From Hymenobacter sp. BT188 (GTDB lineage: Bacteria; Bacteroidota; Bacteroidia; Cytophagales; Hymenobacteraceae), in NCBI RefSeq assembly GCF_014333585.1, contig NZ_JACSCW010000002.1, forward strand, positions 62,001 through 126,000: a DNA stretch of 64,000 nucleotides, written 5' to 3'. Below the pieces are notes generated by a model. That model was given only the letters and a program-made list of their open reading frames with translations. It was not told where the DNA came from and did no database searches. A program made the position numbers and the translations under genes. Of the stretch, positions 37,283 through 46,332 are shown in pieces (position 1 is the first letter of the stretch; every line of letters begins with the position of its first letter).

Positions 37283-37296
37283 ATGATGTCAACTTC

Positions 37297-38151
37297 TTAT
37301 TTTTTCAAGCTCAACACGTCCTTCAACTCCCTCACCTGAAAGGCGTTGTCAAGACCAATAAACCCGTTCATCATGGCCGTATGACTAGAGCCGGCCAATA
37401 TCATCACCTTGTCGTCTGGGGCTTCGGTGAGCTTCTGCACCAGCGAATACATGTACAAGTTGCGGCGGTACCACTCCGATACCAGGAAAGGACCTACGAA
37501 GGCGTCGGCGGTGCCGGCGCGGTTCAGCAGCGTTATGTAAAGGCCATTATCGAAGGCGCGGCTTTCGGGCTTGTTGTGGTCGAGCAGAAGCTGGGCAAGC
37601 GTGTAGGTTTCCAGCTTTTTATTGGTATTGGCCTGATAGGTGGCCATCATCGATTCGATGTCTTTCAGCAGCTTTTCCTGGTGGGCGGCGTTCATCGCTT
37701 TCATCACGCTGTCGTAGGGAAAATCGGTCTTTTTGTAATCAATCGCGTGGATTTTGGCCAGCTTCAGCTTTTTTCCCGCCCGAAAGGCCAGCTGAAAAAT
37801 CTCATTCTTCAGATAGAAATCTCGCTGCGACGGCTTCGTGTATTTGGCGGTCACGTACGCCTCATATTTGCCCCCCAGATACTGCGCATACAGCGCGTCC
37901 AGGTCACTTTGCTCGTCCCAGGGCCACTCCACAAATATTTTATCCGGCTGATACAGCCTGATCTTATCGGTCATCGTTTCCAGCTCGGCCTGCACCTTCG
38001 GGGCCATTACATCAAAGGTTTTCACCTTCACAACGTCGGCCCCTGGATTATTGAAGTGAAAGGTGCCAATGAGCAGCACTTCCGTCGGCTTGGTTTGCGC
38101 AAAGCTTGCGCTGGTAATAAGATAGGCCACCAGGAGAAGAAGTTTTTTCAT
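37297..38151 (-). CDS. DUF5694 exported protein
   Basis: The 284-residue protein has a signal peptide (LLLLVAYLITSASFAQ) and begins with VLLIGTFHFNNPGADVVKVKTFDVMAPKVQAEL, the start typical of DUF5694. The GTFHF motif, DKIFVEWPW, and the C-terminal KVMILAGSSHTAMM recall the TraB/EreA/ChaN superfamily, whose conserved His and Glu residues bind metal or act as hydrolases. The precise substrate is unknown. Confidence 0.82.
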   Translation of the reverse strand: MKKLLLLVAYLITSASFAQTKPTEVLLIGTFHFNNPGADVVKVKTFDVMAPKVQAELETMTDKIRLYQPDKIFVEWPWDEQSDLDALYAQYLGGKYEAYVTAKYTKPSQRDFYLKNEIFQLAFRAGKKLKLAKIHAIDYKKTDFPYDSVMKAMNAAHQEKLLKDIESMMATYQANTNKKLETYTLAQLLLDHNKPESRAFDNGLYITLLNRAGTADAFVGPFLVSEWYRRNLYMYSLVQKLTEAPDDKVMILAGSSHTAMMNGFIGLDNAFQVRELKDVLSLKK

Positions 38152-38334
38152 GGAATGACTAGAAATAGGGAAGGAATAACGAAAAAGAAGTGGCTAAATG
38201 CCAGATTATCAGCTCTCCGATACAGGCATAACTCTGGGCGTCTGCACTTGCAAAAAGCAGAAGTGCGCTTCAATTAGATAGGGTAGCTACTAGTAAGATG
38301 CGCTGGGGCATCAAAAGGAAGCCCGGCCGCAAAT

Positions 38335-39324
38335 TTATTTCTGCGCCGGTTTTGCCCCCCAACGCTTCTCCCGCCACGTCTGTTGCTGCTCTGCGTCCAG
38401 AAACGTCCAGGCCACGATGCGGCTACTCTTCTGGCCCTGCGCCATGTTGATAGTGCGCACCTCAGCGGCCCCCGCCTTTTCCAGCGACTTATACAGGCCC
38501 GGCAGGGTTTCTTTCTTAGATACCAGCGTCGTAAACCAGAAGATGTTGCTCTTACTTAGGGTGCTTTCCTGAGCCATGTGCCACAAAAACGTGGCCTCAC
38601 CGCCGGGATACCACAGTTCCGAAGCTTGGCCGCCGAAATTCTGGGTAGGCGGGGTCTGGGGGGCTTTTTGGGTGCCTAGGTTGTGCTCCTTGCGCCGGCT
38701 GCTGGCCTCAGCCTCCTCTTGCGAGCCATGAAAGGGCGGGTTGCACATGGTCAGGTCGAAGAACTCCTTGGGCTCAACGATATCGTTGAAAATATGGGTG
38801 GAGGAAATTTGGCGGCGTATGTCCACGTTGCCAGCCAGCGTGCTATTGCTGGCCACAATCTGCTTGGCCATGCGCAGGGCTACCACATCTACATCGGTGC
38901 CCACGAAGCGCCAGCCATATTCCTTATGCCCGATGATAGGGTAAATGCAATTGGCCCCCACGCCCACATCAAGCACCCGAATGCTTTTGCCCCGCGGAAC
39001 TACATCACCATTGACGGAGGCGAGCAAATCGGCCAGGTAGTGAATGTAGTCGGCGCGGCCAGGAATGGGCGGGCACAGATAGCCGGCCGGGATATCCCAG
39101 TTTTGAATACCATAGAATTGCTTGAGCAACGCCCGATTCAGCGCTTTTACAGCTTCGGGGTTGGCGAAATCAATGCTGGCGTCATCGTACTTGTTCACCG
39201 CCACAAACGGCGCCAGCTCCGGGGAAGTGTTGATCAGTTGGGGAAAGTCGTAGCGGCCCCGGTGGCGGTTGCGGGGGTGCAAAGGGTCTTTCTCGGGGGT
39301 ATCCTGGGGCGGTTGGGTTATCAT
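38335..39324 (-). CDS. rlmF: 23S rRNA (adenine(1618)-N(6))-methyltransferase
   Basis: SAM-dependent enzyme that methylates A1618 of 23S rRNA. The 329 residues show the RlmF start LHPRNRHRGRYDFPQLI, WDIPAGYLCPPIPGRADYIHYLADLL, the SAM motif VLDVGVGANCIYP and the N6-adenine catalytic motif NPPF (MCNPPFHGSQEEAEA). Length fits the family. The gene contains a CTGGGGGGCTTTTT word, normally found in terminators, inside its coding sequence near 38656. Confidence 0.95.
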   Translation of the reverse strand: MITQPPQDTPEKDPLHPRNRHRGRYDFPQLINTSPELAPFVAVNKYDDASIDFANPEAVKALNRALLKQFYGIQNWDIPAGYLCPPIPGRADYIHYLADLLASVNGDVVPRGKSIRVLDVGVGANCIYPIIGHKEYGWRFVGTDVDVVALRMAKQIVASNSTLAGNVDIRRQISSTHIFNDIVEPKEFFDLTMCNPPFHGSQEEAEASSRRKEHNLGTQKAPQTPPTQNFGGQASELWYPGGEATFLWHMAQESTLSKSNIFWFTTLVSKKETLPGLYKSLEKAGAAEVRTINMAQGQKSSRIVAWTFLDAEQQQTWREKRWGAKPAQK

Positions 39325-39388
39325 TAGGGTAGAGGGGTAAATGAAGGCGAATCAAGACTGCTCTAACATTAACTAATAAAGAAAAGGT

Positions 39389-39471
39389 GGTCATGCAGAG
39401 CGCAGCGAAGCATCGGTCGTAAGATTACTCTAAATACGTGAGCGAGATGCTTCGCTGCGCTCTGCAGGACC
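39389..39471. repeat. Dispersed intergenic palindrome, copy R3
   Basis: GGTCATGCAGAGCGCAGCGAAGCATC on the left pairs with GATGCTTCGCTGCGCTCTGCAGGACC on the right (one mismatch at T/G); the CTCGC extension of other copies is damaged on the left arm. It lies just upstream of rlmF. Confidence 0.82.
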
Positions 39472-39550
39472 GACTGCTTAAGCTACTATATGTACGTGTA
39501 TGACAGGCAATCAAAGTCAGTACAGTGCTACTCAGGTGCTAGCAAAAACA

Positions 39551-39587
39551 AAAGCGGCCGCAGCTCCGAGGAGTTGCGGCCGCTTTC
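39551..39587 (-). terminator. Terminator of the cold-shock protein gene
   Basis: AAAGCGGCCGCA(G/A)CTCC pairs with GGAGTTGCGGCCGCTTT; on the minus strand it is followed by a T-rich run. Confidence 0.8.
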
Positions 39588-39630
39588 TTGCCGGAGGTTA
39601 GTACGCTGGCGTAGATCGTTTTATCAAAAG

Positions 39631-40089
39631 CTAAGCCTCGGCCAATTTAACAGAAACGGCGGTTGGTCCTTTCTGGCCCATGGCCACTTCAAAGGTCACC
39701 TTATCGTTTTCTTTGATCTGGTTGATCAACCCGTTGGCGTGCACAAAAATGCTTTCCTGGGTCTGCTGATCCTTGATAAAGCCGTAGCCTTTCGAGTCAT
39801 TAAAGAAAGACACAACACCCTTCCGAATAACGTCAGGCTGCTCCATGTCTTCCTGCTTCATGGTCGTAATCTGGATATCCTCCTGATTAATAACCTTTTT
39901 CTTTTTTGGATCCGGAGGAGAATCAACGATGTTGCCGTTTTCGTCAACGTAAGCCAGCATATCCTCTAGGCTCTGACCCTTCTGCGCATTTGCTTGGCGC
40001 TCTTCTTTCTTCTCAGCCTTATCGGTACGCTTCTTTAATCGTTTTTTCTCATTCTCTTTTTTACCAAACGTTGCTTGTGATCTAGCCAT
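39631..40089 (-). CDS. Cold-shock domain protein with basic N-terminal extension
   Basis: The 152-residue protein has a C-terminal cold-shock domain (residues ~86-152): RKGVVSFFNDSKGYGFIKD contains RNP1 (KGYGFI) and SIFVHANGL RNP2. It binds single-stranded RNA or DNA. The first ~45 residues are strongly basic (KKENEKKRLKKRTDKAEKKEERQ) and the middle is acidic, an extended architecture frequent in Bacteroidota Csps. The basic arm may help ribosome or RNA binding. The upstream region is A/T-rich. Confidence 0.93.
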   Translation of the reverse strand: MARSQATFGKKENEKKRLKKRTDKAEKKEERQANAQKGQSLEDMLAYVDENGNIVDSPPDPKKKKVINQEDIQITTMKQEDMEQPDVIRKGVVSFFNDSKGYGFIKDQQTQESIFVHANGLINQIKENDKVTFEVAMGQKGPTAVSVKLAEA

Positions 40090-40280
40090 TTTTATTTTTT
40101 GATTTTAAGTAATACACACTGTAATTCCAGCCAAAGCCGGGGGCTCAAAGAAGGCCATCATCTTACTACAGACGGCGAAAAACTAAAGTTCAGCACAAGG
40201 CATAAACGTCTTAGTACAAAGCTGAACCGCGGGGAGCGCCTACCCGATGAAAGCAGAAAAAGGGCAGGGAATCATCAAAG

Positions 40281-40877
40281 TTACAGCAATTCAACTTCTT
40301 CCTGTTGCTGAGGCAGGTAAAAGCTGTCAAGTTCTATTACGTCGCCGGGGGGCAAATCGTGCAAATAGATAGCGCCGATCCGCACCCGGAATAGGCGTAG
40401 CGTCGGAAAACCGACGGCTGCGGTCATTTTGCGCACCTGCCGGTTTTTGCCTTCTGTGAGCGTAATGGATACCCAACTGGTGGGGCCGTGGCGGTCGTCG
40501 CGGATTTTGCGGGTGCGGGGGGCAAATCCTGGTGCTGTTTCTAATTTAAATGCAGTGCAGGGCGTGGTCTGGTATTTTACGTCGCGAATACCAATTTCGA
40601 CGCCTTGCTGTAATTGCACAATGGCGTCGTCCGTAATTATTCCATCGACCTGGGCGTAATATTCTTTCTCTACTTTTTTGCTGCGCACCAATTCGCTCAT
40701 TTTTCCGTCAGTGGTGAGCAATAATAGTCCTTCGCTTTCTTCATCCAGGCGCCCAATGGCCATCGTTCCTTCCGGAAAATCGTGTAAGTCGCCGAGCAAC
40801 TTCTTCTTTTTTAATTCACAGACGAACTGACTTAAATAACCGTACGGCTTGTGAATTATAAAGTGTTGATGCGACAT
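40281..40877 (-). CDS. rRNA pseudouridine synthase, RsuA/RluE type
   Basis: Catalyses uridine-to-pseudouridine conversion in rRNA. The 198 residues contain the catalytic motif GRLDEESEGLLLLT (Asp at residue ~44), KPYGYLSQF at the start, KVEKEYYAQVDG and the C-terminal EGKNRQVRKMTAAVGFPTLRLFRVRIGAI. There is no N-terminal S4 domain, as in RluE, which modifies U2457 of 23S rRNA. RluE is the best guess but the target is inferred. The gene holds two GGGGGGCAAAT words (40346, 40516). Confidence 0.88.
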   Translation of the reverse strand: MSHQHFIIHKPYGYLSQFVCELKKKKLLGDLHDFPEGTMAIGRLDEESEGLLLLTTDGKMSELVRSKKVEKEYYAQVDGIITDDAIVQLQQGVEIGIRDVKYQTTPCTAFKLETAPGFAPRTRKIRDDRHGPTSWVSITLTEGKNRQVRKMTAAVGFPTLRLFRVRIGAIYLHDLPPGDVIELDSFYLPQQQEEVELL

Positions 40878-41165
40878 GTACGAGACGAATTAAATTAACT
40901 AAATGCGTAAGCGATGGGTAATGGAATTGTTTCGGAAGAAATAAGATCAAGATGTAAATATGTGTTATCTTATTACTAATCAATAATTAAACAGATAATA
41001 AACACATTGGCTCCTCCCGTGGCGTGCGCGCTAACCGTTCAGTGGAACAGCCACAACCAGCGCCGCTTCTACCAACCTGGCCCAACCTCGGCTCAACAGT
41101 CACCGTACAGCGGCCGATGGCAATGTATTAGCTAATGCCTATTTTTCATTTTCTGTTCCCCGACC
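40878..41165. other. A/T-rich divergent intergenic region
   Basis: 288 bp between the divergent pseudouridine synthase and lipoprotein genes. The part around 40940-41010 is very A/T-rich and probably contains both promoters. No exact TAnnTTTG was found; TATTTTTC lies just before the lipoprotein gene. No RNA gene was recognised. Confidence 0.4.
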
Positions 41166-41834
41166 ATGAAATCCGCTCTGTTTCTCCTTTCCTGCGCCTC
41201 CGCCTTATCGTTGGCTGCCTGCAATACCGACAAAAAAGCCGCCGTGGATGCGGCCACCACACCCTCGGCCGATACGGCCGTGGTAGCCGATAACGACGTG
41301 GTGATGCTTTACCGCGAGCAAGGTAACCGCGTAGCCAACCGCGTGACCACTGATCTGGGTATTACCGACACCGCCCAAGTTCGCGAGGTGCGCCGCGTGT
41401 ACGACACCCGCGCCACCCGCCTGGGCGAAGTAGACACCCGCTATGCCTCTGATACTACCGGCCGCACCACAGCCCTGCGCGAAATTGACCGCGACACCGA
41501 CATCAAAATTAAGGACATTGTGAAGGACGATGACCGATACATGACCTACGAGGAAAAGCGCGCCACCTACTACACCGGCGAAGAATACGCCGCCGAAGAG
41601 GAAGCGGATAAGTCGGCTTCTACCACCGGCGCAAGGCCCGCTCCGGCGCCTGCCCGTCGCCAGGGCCCGGCCATCGTGAAGTCTGAAAGAAAGAAGAACG
41701 GTGAATCGAAAACTGTGTACGCCGACGGCCGCACGGTAAAAGTGGACAAAGATGGCGACCGCAAAATTGAATACCCCAACGGCACCAAAGTAAAGCGCGA
41801 CGCCGATGATGGCGAGCGCAAAGTGAAAGACTAG
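41166..41834 (+). CDS. Lipoprotein with charged C-terminal repeats
   Basis: The 222-residue protein has a lipoprotein signal (LSLAAC) and a mostly helical, charged body rich in Arg and Asp. The C-terminal ~45 residues contain three short repeats of the type xxYADGRTVKVDKDG / IEYPNGTKVKRD, resembling TCP10-type beta-hairpin repeats. Function is unknown. The stop codon is immediately followed by one arm of a 48-bp perfect inverted repeat. Confidence 0.65.
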   Translation: MKSALFLLSCASALSLAACNTDKKAAVDAATTPSADTAVVADNDVVMLYREQGNRVANRVTTDLGITDTAQVREVRRVYDTRATRLGEVDTRYASDTTGRTTALREIDRDTDIKIKDIVKDDDRYMTYEEKRATYYTGEEYAAEEEADKSASTTGARPAPAPARRQGPAIVKSERKKNGESKTVYADGRTVKVDKDGDRKIEYPNGTKVKRDADDGERKVKD

Positions 41835-42094
41835 CCTCCCCCCCGGCCCCTCTCCTAAGGAAGAGGGGAGCCACACGCTCAGCCTACGCGGCTACGTCGG
41901 CTTGCGCCTCCGCAACCGCTACCATATAATTAGGTCTTAATGCAAAAGCCCACGACTCAAGTCGTGGGCTTTTGCATTAACGCCTTTATCTACCACTAAA
42001 ACGCGGTAGCAGTGCTAGAGACGATAGTCGACAGGGCGGCGCAGGTTGAGCGTGTGGCTCCCCTCTTCCTTAGGAGAGGGGCCGGGGGGGAGGC
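41834..42094. repeat. 261-bp element with 48-bp perfect terminal inverted repeats
   Basis: The left arm 41834-41881 and right arm 42047-42094 are perfectly complementary; the sequence includes a C7 tract and AGGAAGAGGGGAGCC. The interior has its own 21-bp palindrome (41937-41980). The element completely fills the gap between two convergent genes. It has no ORF and resembles a MITE or large intergenic palindrome. Confidence 0.8.
41937..41980. terminator. Bidirectional terminator inside the 48-bp IR element
   Basis: TTAATGCAAAAGCCCACGACT pairs perfectly with AGTCGTGGGCTTTTGCATTAA around a 2-nt loop. Confidence 0.75.
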
Positions 42095-42096
42095 CC

Positions 42097-43227
42097 TTAC
42101 TGCACTACCCCAAACGCCTGCAGCTCCTTGGTAATACGCTCGTTCCAGCGGGCCTGAGCGGCGTCGTTCGTGCCATTGCCGGTTTCGCCGTCGTACTGTT
42201 CCTGCATGCGGTTCATTTCCTGATACGACAGTAGGTACTGATACTGCAAGTGGCCGGCGTAGTAATCGACGGACAGCGTGTCCTGCCGAATCCGTTGTTT
42301 AAAGCGTTCCACCACCAGCTTTACCACATCGAAGTGTCGCTGCTCGTGGTTGAGGGTATAGGGCGTACGGGCGTGGTCGGCTACCCAGGAGGAGCTACGC
42401 ACCACGAATGTTTTCATGGCGATGTGGAGCTGCATTTTGCCCCCCACAACCTTCGTGGCACCTTGGTAGGCGAAGTTGGGAAATATCACCGCTGCGGTAT
42501 TACCACCAGATTGGCGGGTGCCCTTAAAATCAGCAAAATCGAGGGGGCGCTTGGGGTCGTAGAACAGCGTGTCCGCCTCCTGATTATCTGTATAGTCGGT
42601 GAAGAAAACCTGCACGCCGGTAGCCAGCTTGGCATTGTGGGGGGCATTTTGCTTTACCCACGTGTGCAGATACCGCATAGCTTCAGTCAGCGCTTGGCGC
42701 AGGGTGGGCTCCACAACGCCAAGCTGGCCGGCAGGGCGACCGTAGCGGGCGGCGCCCTGATACTCGGTAAGTGCTATCGTTTGGCCGTCGCGCTGCCAGT
42801 CGAAGGCCATTTTTATCGTAATGCGGCCGTCAACGCGGCTGGGTGCTTTTGGGTCGGATGTCTCCGTGACTTTGCACTCGCGCAAACGGATGGTGATGGG
42901 GCGTAGCTGCTTATTGGCAGGAAGTGTTTGCTGAATAAACTTCTGAATAACGCTGCCTCCGCCACCCTGCAAATCAACCGCTTGCGGCTTTGGTGCAGGC
43001 GCCGTAGTGGTAGCGGTAGCTGGCGGAATCAACGAGGCCACGGCGCGGCGGTCGGGGCGCTCATCTATCACCTGAGCCACGTAGAACTCCTGGGGGGCAA
43101 ATGTTTGAGTAGGAGCCAACAATCGAATAGGAGGTACCGGCCCCACCGACTGCGCCGCCAGCAAGAGCACTCCCGAAAGTATGGCTACTACCCAACTCAT
43201 TGCCGGGCGCAAAAATGTCAGCAGCAT
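42097..43227 (-). CDS. Exported protein with HExxH motif, possible DUF922-type metalloprotease
   Basis: The 376-residue protein has an N-terminal signal or anchor (WVVAILSGVLLLAAQ), a middle beta domain (ITIKMAFDWQRDGQTIAL) and a C-terminal domain with LNHEQRHFDVVKLVVERFKQRI. HEQRH fits the HExxH zinc signature, and HFD after it resembles DUF922 proteases. Asp/Glu ligands downstream are present but I cannot fix which. It is convergent with the charged lipoprotein across the 48-bp IR element. I hold the protease assignment as tentative. Confidence 0.6.
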   Translation of the reverse strand: MLLTFLRPAMSWVVAILSGVLLLAAQSVGPVPPIRLLAPTQTFAPQEFYVAQVIDERPDRRAVASLIPPATATTTAPAPKPQAVDLQGGGGSVIQKFIQQTLPANKQLRPITIRLRECKVTETSDPKAPSRVDGRITIKMAFDWQRDGQTIALTEYQGAARYGRPAGQLGVVEPTLRQALTEAMRYLHTWVKQNAPHNAKLATGVQVFFTDYTDNQEADTLFYDPKRPLDFADFKGTRQSGGNTAAVIFPNFAYQGATKVVGGKMQLHIAMKTFVVRSSSWVADHARTPYTLNHEQRHFDVVKLVVERFKQRIRQDTLSVDYYAGHLQYQYLLSYQEMNRMQEQYDGETGNGTNDAAQARWNERITKELQAFGVVQ

Positions 43228-43401
43228 GGAGGGATAAATGGGTGAAGCCAGAAGCCAGTAATTAAGGCTTCTACATTAGAGACTTGACAAAACGTTCCCA
43301 CCCGTCAACCTACAAAAAGCCCCCCAGCTTTCTGCCACCTGAACAATAACCCTTCGTAGCAAGCAGCGTTGTTAGTTTTTTATCCTAACCAACCATATGC
43401 T

Positions 43402-44265
43402 ATGGAAACTAAACCCACGACATTGCCACCCCAGAAGCAGGAGCAGCAGCCTGGCCTGGAGCAGGAAATGACGCCCCAGCCCGAGTACATTCGGTCCAAC
43501 TATAAAGGCAGCGAAAAGCTGCAAGGCAAAGTAGCCCTCATCACGGGCGGCGACTCCGGTATTGGCCGCTCCGTGGCGGTGCACTTCGCCCGCGAGGGCG
43601 CCGACGTAGCTATTACCTATTTGCCTGACGAAGAAGAAGATGCTTACAAGACACGCCAGTTGGTAGAAGAAGCCGGCCAGCGCTGCCTCACCCTGCCCGG
43701 CGACCTACGCGACCGGCAGTACTGCGAGCAAATTGTGCAGCGCACCGTCGATGAGCTGGGTGGCCTGAATATCTTGGTAAACAATGCGGCTGAGCAGTTT
43801 CCCAGCCAGGACATGAAGGAAGTATCGGATGAGCAGTGGGAAGACACCTTCCAGGTCAATTTCTTCTCCTTCGTGCGCGTAACACGAGCCGCACTCAAGC
43901 ACCTTAAAGAAGGCGATTCAATCATCTGCACGTCATCAATCAACGCCTACCGTGGCAATCAGCAGCTTATTGATTATTCGTCCACGAAGGGCGCTATTAC
44001 GGTCTTTGTCAGGTCATTGGCTCAGCAATTGGCGGACAAGAAAATCCGGGTAAACTCCGTGGCACCCGGCCCCATCTGGACGCCGCTTATTCCAGCCAGC
44101 TTCCCTCCGGAGAAAGTAGCCTCCTTTGGCAAAGACACCACCATGAAGCGCCCCGGACAACCCTCCGAAGTAGGCCCCGCTTACGTGTTCCTAGCCTCCG
44201 ACGACTCCACGTATTTCACCGGCCAAACCTTACACCCCAACGGCGGCGAAACGGTGAATACCTAA
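43402..44265 (+). CDS. SDR family oxidoreductase (YghA/YhdF-like)
   Basis: Short-chain dehydrogenase of 287 residues. Signs are the NADP-binding TGGDSGIGRSVAVHFAREGADV, NNAAEQ, the catalytic Ser in CTSSINAY and the YSSTK motif (Tyr, Lys), then RVNSVAPGPIWTPL. The N-terminal extension (KPTTLPPQKQEQQPGLEQEM) and the C-terminus TFTGQTLHPNGGE-type match the general-stress SDR subgroup with a long N-tail. Substrate is unknown. The ATG at 43402 is chosen over a start 11 codons up because the subgroup starts with this tail. Confidence 0.92.
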   Translation: METKPTTLPPQKQEQQPGLEQEMTPQPEYIRSNYKGSEKLQGKVALITGGDSGIGRSVAVHFAREGADVAITYLPDEEEDAYKTRQLVEEAGQRCLTLPGDLRDRQYCEQIVQRTVDELGGLNILVNNAAEQFPSQDMKEVSDEQWEDTFQVNFFSFVRVTRAALKHLKEGDSIICTSSINAYRGNQQLIDYSSTKGAITVFVRSLAQQLADKKIRVNSVAPGPIWTPLIPASFPPEKVASFGKDTTMKRPGQPSEVGPAYVFLASDDSTYFTGQTLHPNGGETVNT

Positions 44266-44307
44266 GCTGATCAAGCTATAACAGGCCGTCAGTTACAGCG
44301 AAAGGCG

Positions 44308-44402
44308 GTCATGCAGAGCGGGAGCGAAGCATCTCGCGGGCTGATGTATGATTACTAATCTTACTACCGCTGGCGAGATGCTTCGCTCCCACTCTGCATG
44401 AG
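44308..44402. repeat. Dispersed intergenic palindrome, copy R4
   Basis: GTCATGCAGAGCGGGAGCGAAGCATCTCGC pairs with the right arm GCGAGATGCTTCGCTCCCACTCTGCATGA with minor mismatches; the centre contains ATTACTAATC also found in R1. Confidence 0.82.
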
Positions 44403-44430
44403 CGTTCAAGTTAAATTCGACAATAAGAAG

Positions 44431-44462
44431 AAGCCCCCCAGAAAATTTCTGGGGGGCTTTTT
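44431..44462 (+). terminator. Terminator hairpin with paired GCCCCCC words
   Basis: AAGCCCCCCAGAAA pairs with TTTCTGGGGGGCTT around one base, followed by TTTT. It ends the SDR transcript. Confidence 0.85.
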
Positions 44463-44572
44463 CGTGAAGAAATCGTGAAGAAATATAGCTTGGCTAGCAA
44501 CTCCTGACTACCTAGCTTGAGCGACAAATTTCCGTACCTTAGAAGACGCACTTTACCGCCTCATTCTCTCGT

Positions 44573-46027
44573 ATGGAAACCCTTGATACTCCGATTGCTG
44601 CCGCCTCTGCACCTTTCGATCCCGCGCTGCTGCCGGAGCTGTTTGGGCGGCTCAAAACCCGTAGCGAAATCCTGCGTCGGGAGGGAGCCAGTGAGCGGAT
44701 TGCGCGTCTGCGTAAGCTGAGTCAGTGGATAGATACTAACCGCACGCGCATTCAGCAGGCCATGTACGCCGACTTCCGCAAGCCCGCGCAGGAAGTGGAT
44801 ATGTCGGAAATCTACGTCTCTCAGGTGGAGTTGAAGCACACCATACAGCACGTAGCCCAGTGGATGCGTTCCCGCCGCGTGGGCACGCCGCTGGCCATGA
44901 TGGGCACGAAAGGGTGGGTGCAACCCGAGCCCAAAGGCGTGGTGCTTATCATTGCCCCCTGGAATTATCCCTTCTACCTCGCCGTCGACCCATTGACTTC
45001 GGCTTTGGCTGCCGGCAACTGCTGTATTCTGAAACCTTCCGAAATCACCCCCGCTACCAGCGCCCTCATCCGTCAGATGGTAGAGGAAGTGTTCGACCCC
45101 AGCGAAGTAGTAGTGTGCGAGGGCGACAAAGACGTATCAACGGCCCTACTAAAGCTGCCTTTCGATCATATTTTCTTCACAGGCAGCCCGCAAGTAGGCA
45201 AAATAGTCATGCGGGCCGCCGCTGAGCACCTTACCTCCGTGACCTTAGAGCTGGGGGGCAAATCGCCGGTGCTGGTAGACGAAACCGCCCACCTGCGCGA
45301 CGCCGCCGAGAAAATCGTGTGGGGCAAATTCCTCAACGCCGGCCAAACCTGCGTGGCTCCCGACTACCTGCTGGTGCACGAGAAAGTGCGCGACAAGCTA
45401 ATTGACGAAATCAGGGCCGCTACCCGCCGCCTCCACGACCCCACCGGCGAAGGCGTGCAGCAGTCCAATACCTTCGCCCGCATTGTCAATAAGCATCATT
45501 TCCAGCGCGTTAGTAAGCTGTTAGAAGAAGGCCAGCGTCTGGGGGGCGTTTTGGAGATGGGCGGTATTGTCGATTCGTCGGAGAACTTCATTGAGCCTAC
45601 GCTGCTGGCCGAAGTGCCACCGGAGGCTGGTCTGTGGAAAGAGGAAATTTTCGGTCCTGTACTTCCCCTGCGTACCTACAGCACCCTCATGGAAGCTGTG
45701 GATTTTATCAACCACCGGCCCCGCCCGCTGGCTCTCTACCTCTTCAGCCGCAGCGCCGAAAACCGCCGCTACGTGCTCAAGCGCGCTCCCGCCGGCGGCG
45801 TCGCCCTCAACGATACCATTATTCACCTCATGCACCCTGAACTGCCATTCGGTGGCCTCGGCAACAGCGGCATGGGTCGCGCCCACGGCCGCTATGGCTT
45901 CGACTCGTTCTCCAATCTCAAAGCAGTATTGAGGCAGCGTATCGGCCAAACCTCGATTAAGTTGCTGTACCCGCCCTACACGCCTAAGGTGAAGCAGATG
46001 ATAGAGATGGTGATGAAGTGGTTTTAG
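44573..46027 (+). CDS. Aldehyde dehydrogenase (class 3-like)
   Basis: NAD(P)+-dependent oxidation of aldehydes to acids. The 484 residues contain IIAPWNYPFYLAVDPL, the NAD-site FTGSPQVGKIVMRAA, the general base Glu in TLELGGKSP and the catalytic Cys in FLNAGQTCVAPDYLLV. The C-terminal hydrophobic tail (KLLYPPYTPKVKQMIEMVMKWF) recalls the fatty aldehyde dehydrogenase (ALDH3) group. The next gene encodes a long-chain-alcohol-oxidase-like GMC enzyme, so the two could work in sequence on long-chain alcohols and aldehydes. The gene contains an exact CTGGGGGGCAAAT word at 45251-45263. Confidence 0.93.
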   Translation: METLDTPIAAASAPFDPALLPELFGRLKTRSEILRREGASERIARLRKLSQWIDTNRTRIQQAMYADFRKPAQEVDMSEIYVSQVELKHTIQHVAQWMRSRRVGTPLAMMGTKGWVQPEPKGVVLIIAPWNYPFYLAVDPLTSALAAGNCCILKPSEITPATSALIRQMVEEVFDPSEVVVCEGDKDVSTALLKLPFDHIFFTGSPQVGKIVMRAAAEHLTSVTLELGGKSPVLVDETAHLRDAAEKIVWGKFLNAGQTCVAPDYLLVHEKVRDKLIDEIRAATRRLHDPTGEGVQQSNTFARIVNKHHFQRVSKLLEEGQRLGGVLEMGGIVDSSENFIEPTLLAEVPPEAGLWKEEIFGPVLPLRTYSTLMEAVDFINHRPRPLALYLFSRSAENRRYVLKRAPAGGVALNDTIIHLMHPELPFGGLGNSGMGRAHGRYGFDSFSNLKAVLRQRIGQTSIKLLYPPYTPKVKQMIEMVMKWF

Positions 46028-46332
46028 CTACTTATTCTATATAGAGACGCACGAGTTTATTCTAGGCATTGAATACAAATCACCTGTCATCCTTCGTGCC
46101 GAACACCAGATCAAGGATGACAGGAACATTAAGCATTAGCAGGCGTCGGTCTGAGAAGCTAAGGATGACAGTAGAACTAGTGCGTCTTTATAGTTTATAA
46201 ACAGACATTAATTCGTGACGTCAGATAGGTTTTCGCTTCTCAAACTACGCGGCATGCCGAGTATATCGAAAAAAATACCGATATTTTCAGACCCGCGATC
46301 AGCGCGATCAATACTCTGCTTCTGAATTGATT
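46028..46332. other. Intergenic region with composite palindrome
   Basis: 305 bp between aldehyde dehydrogenase and GMC genes, almost half filled by the composite inverted repeat at 46038-46194. The rest is A/T-rich. No ORF is convincing. No clear promoter box was found for the GMC gene. Confidence 0.5.
46038..46194. repeat. Composite inverted repeat: TAGAGACGC outer ends, TGTCATCCT inner ends
   Basis: Outer arms TATAGAGACGCAC and GTGCGTCTTTATA flank an inner unit starting CTGTCATCCTTCGTGC and ending AAGGATGACAG (occurring twice). The outer ends resemble the palindrome at 57150-57239, the inner ends the one at 9893-9981. It looks like one palindrome inserted within another. Confidence 0.65.

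Larger units (their letters stand above)
44266..44572. other. Intergenic region with palindrome R4, terminator and weak promoter
   Basis: 307 bp between SDR and aldehyde dehydrogenase genes. It contains the R4 palindrome (44308-44402), a terminator (44431-44462) and TACCTTAG at 44535-44542, one base off TAnnTTTG, as the possible aldehyde dehydrogenase promoter. No ORF. Confidence 0.55.
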
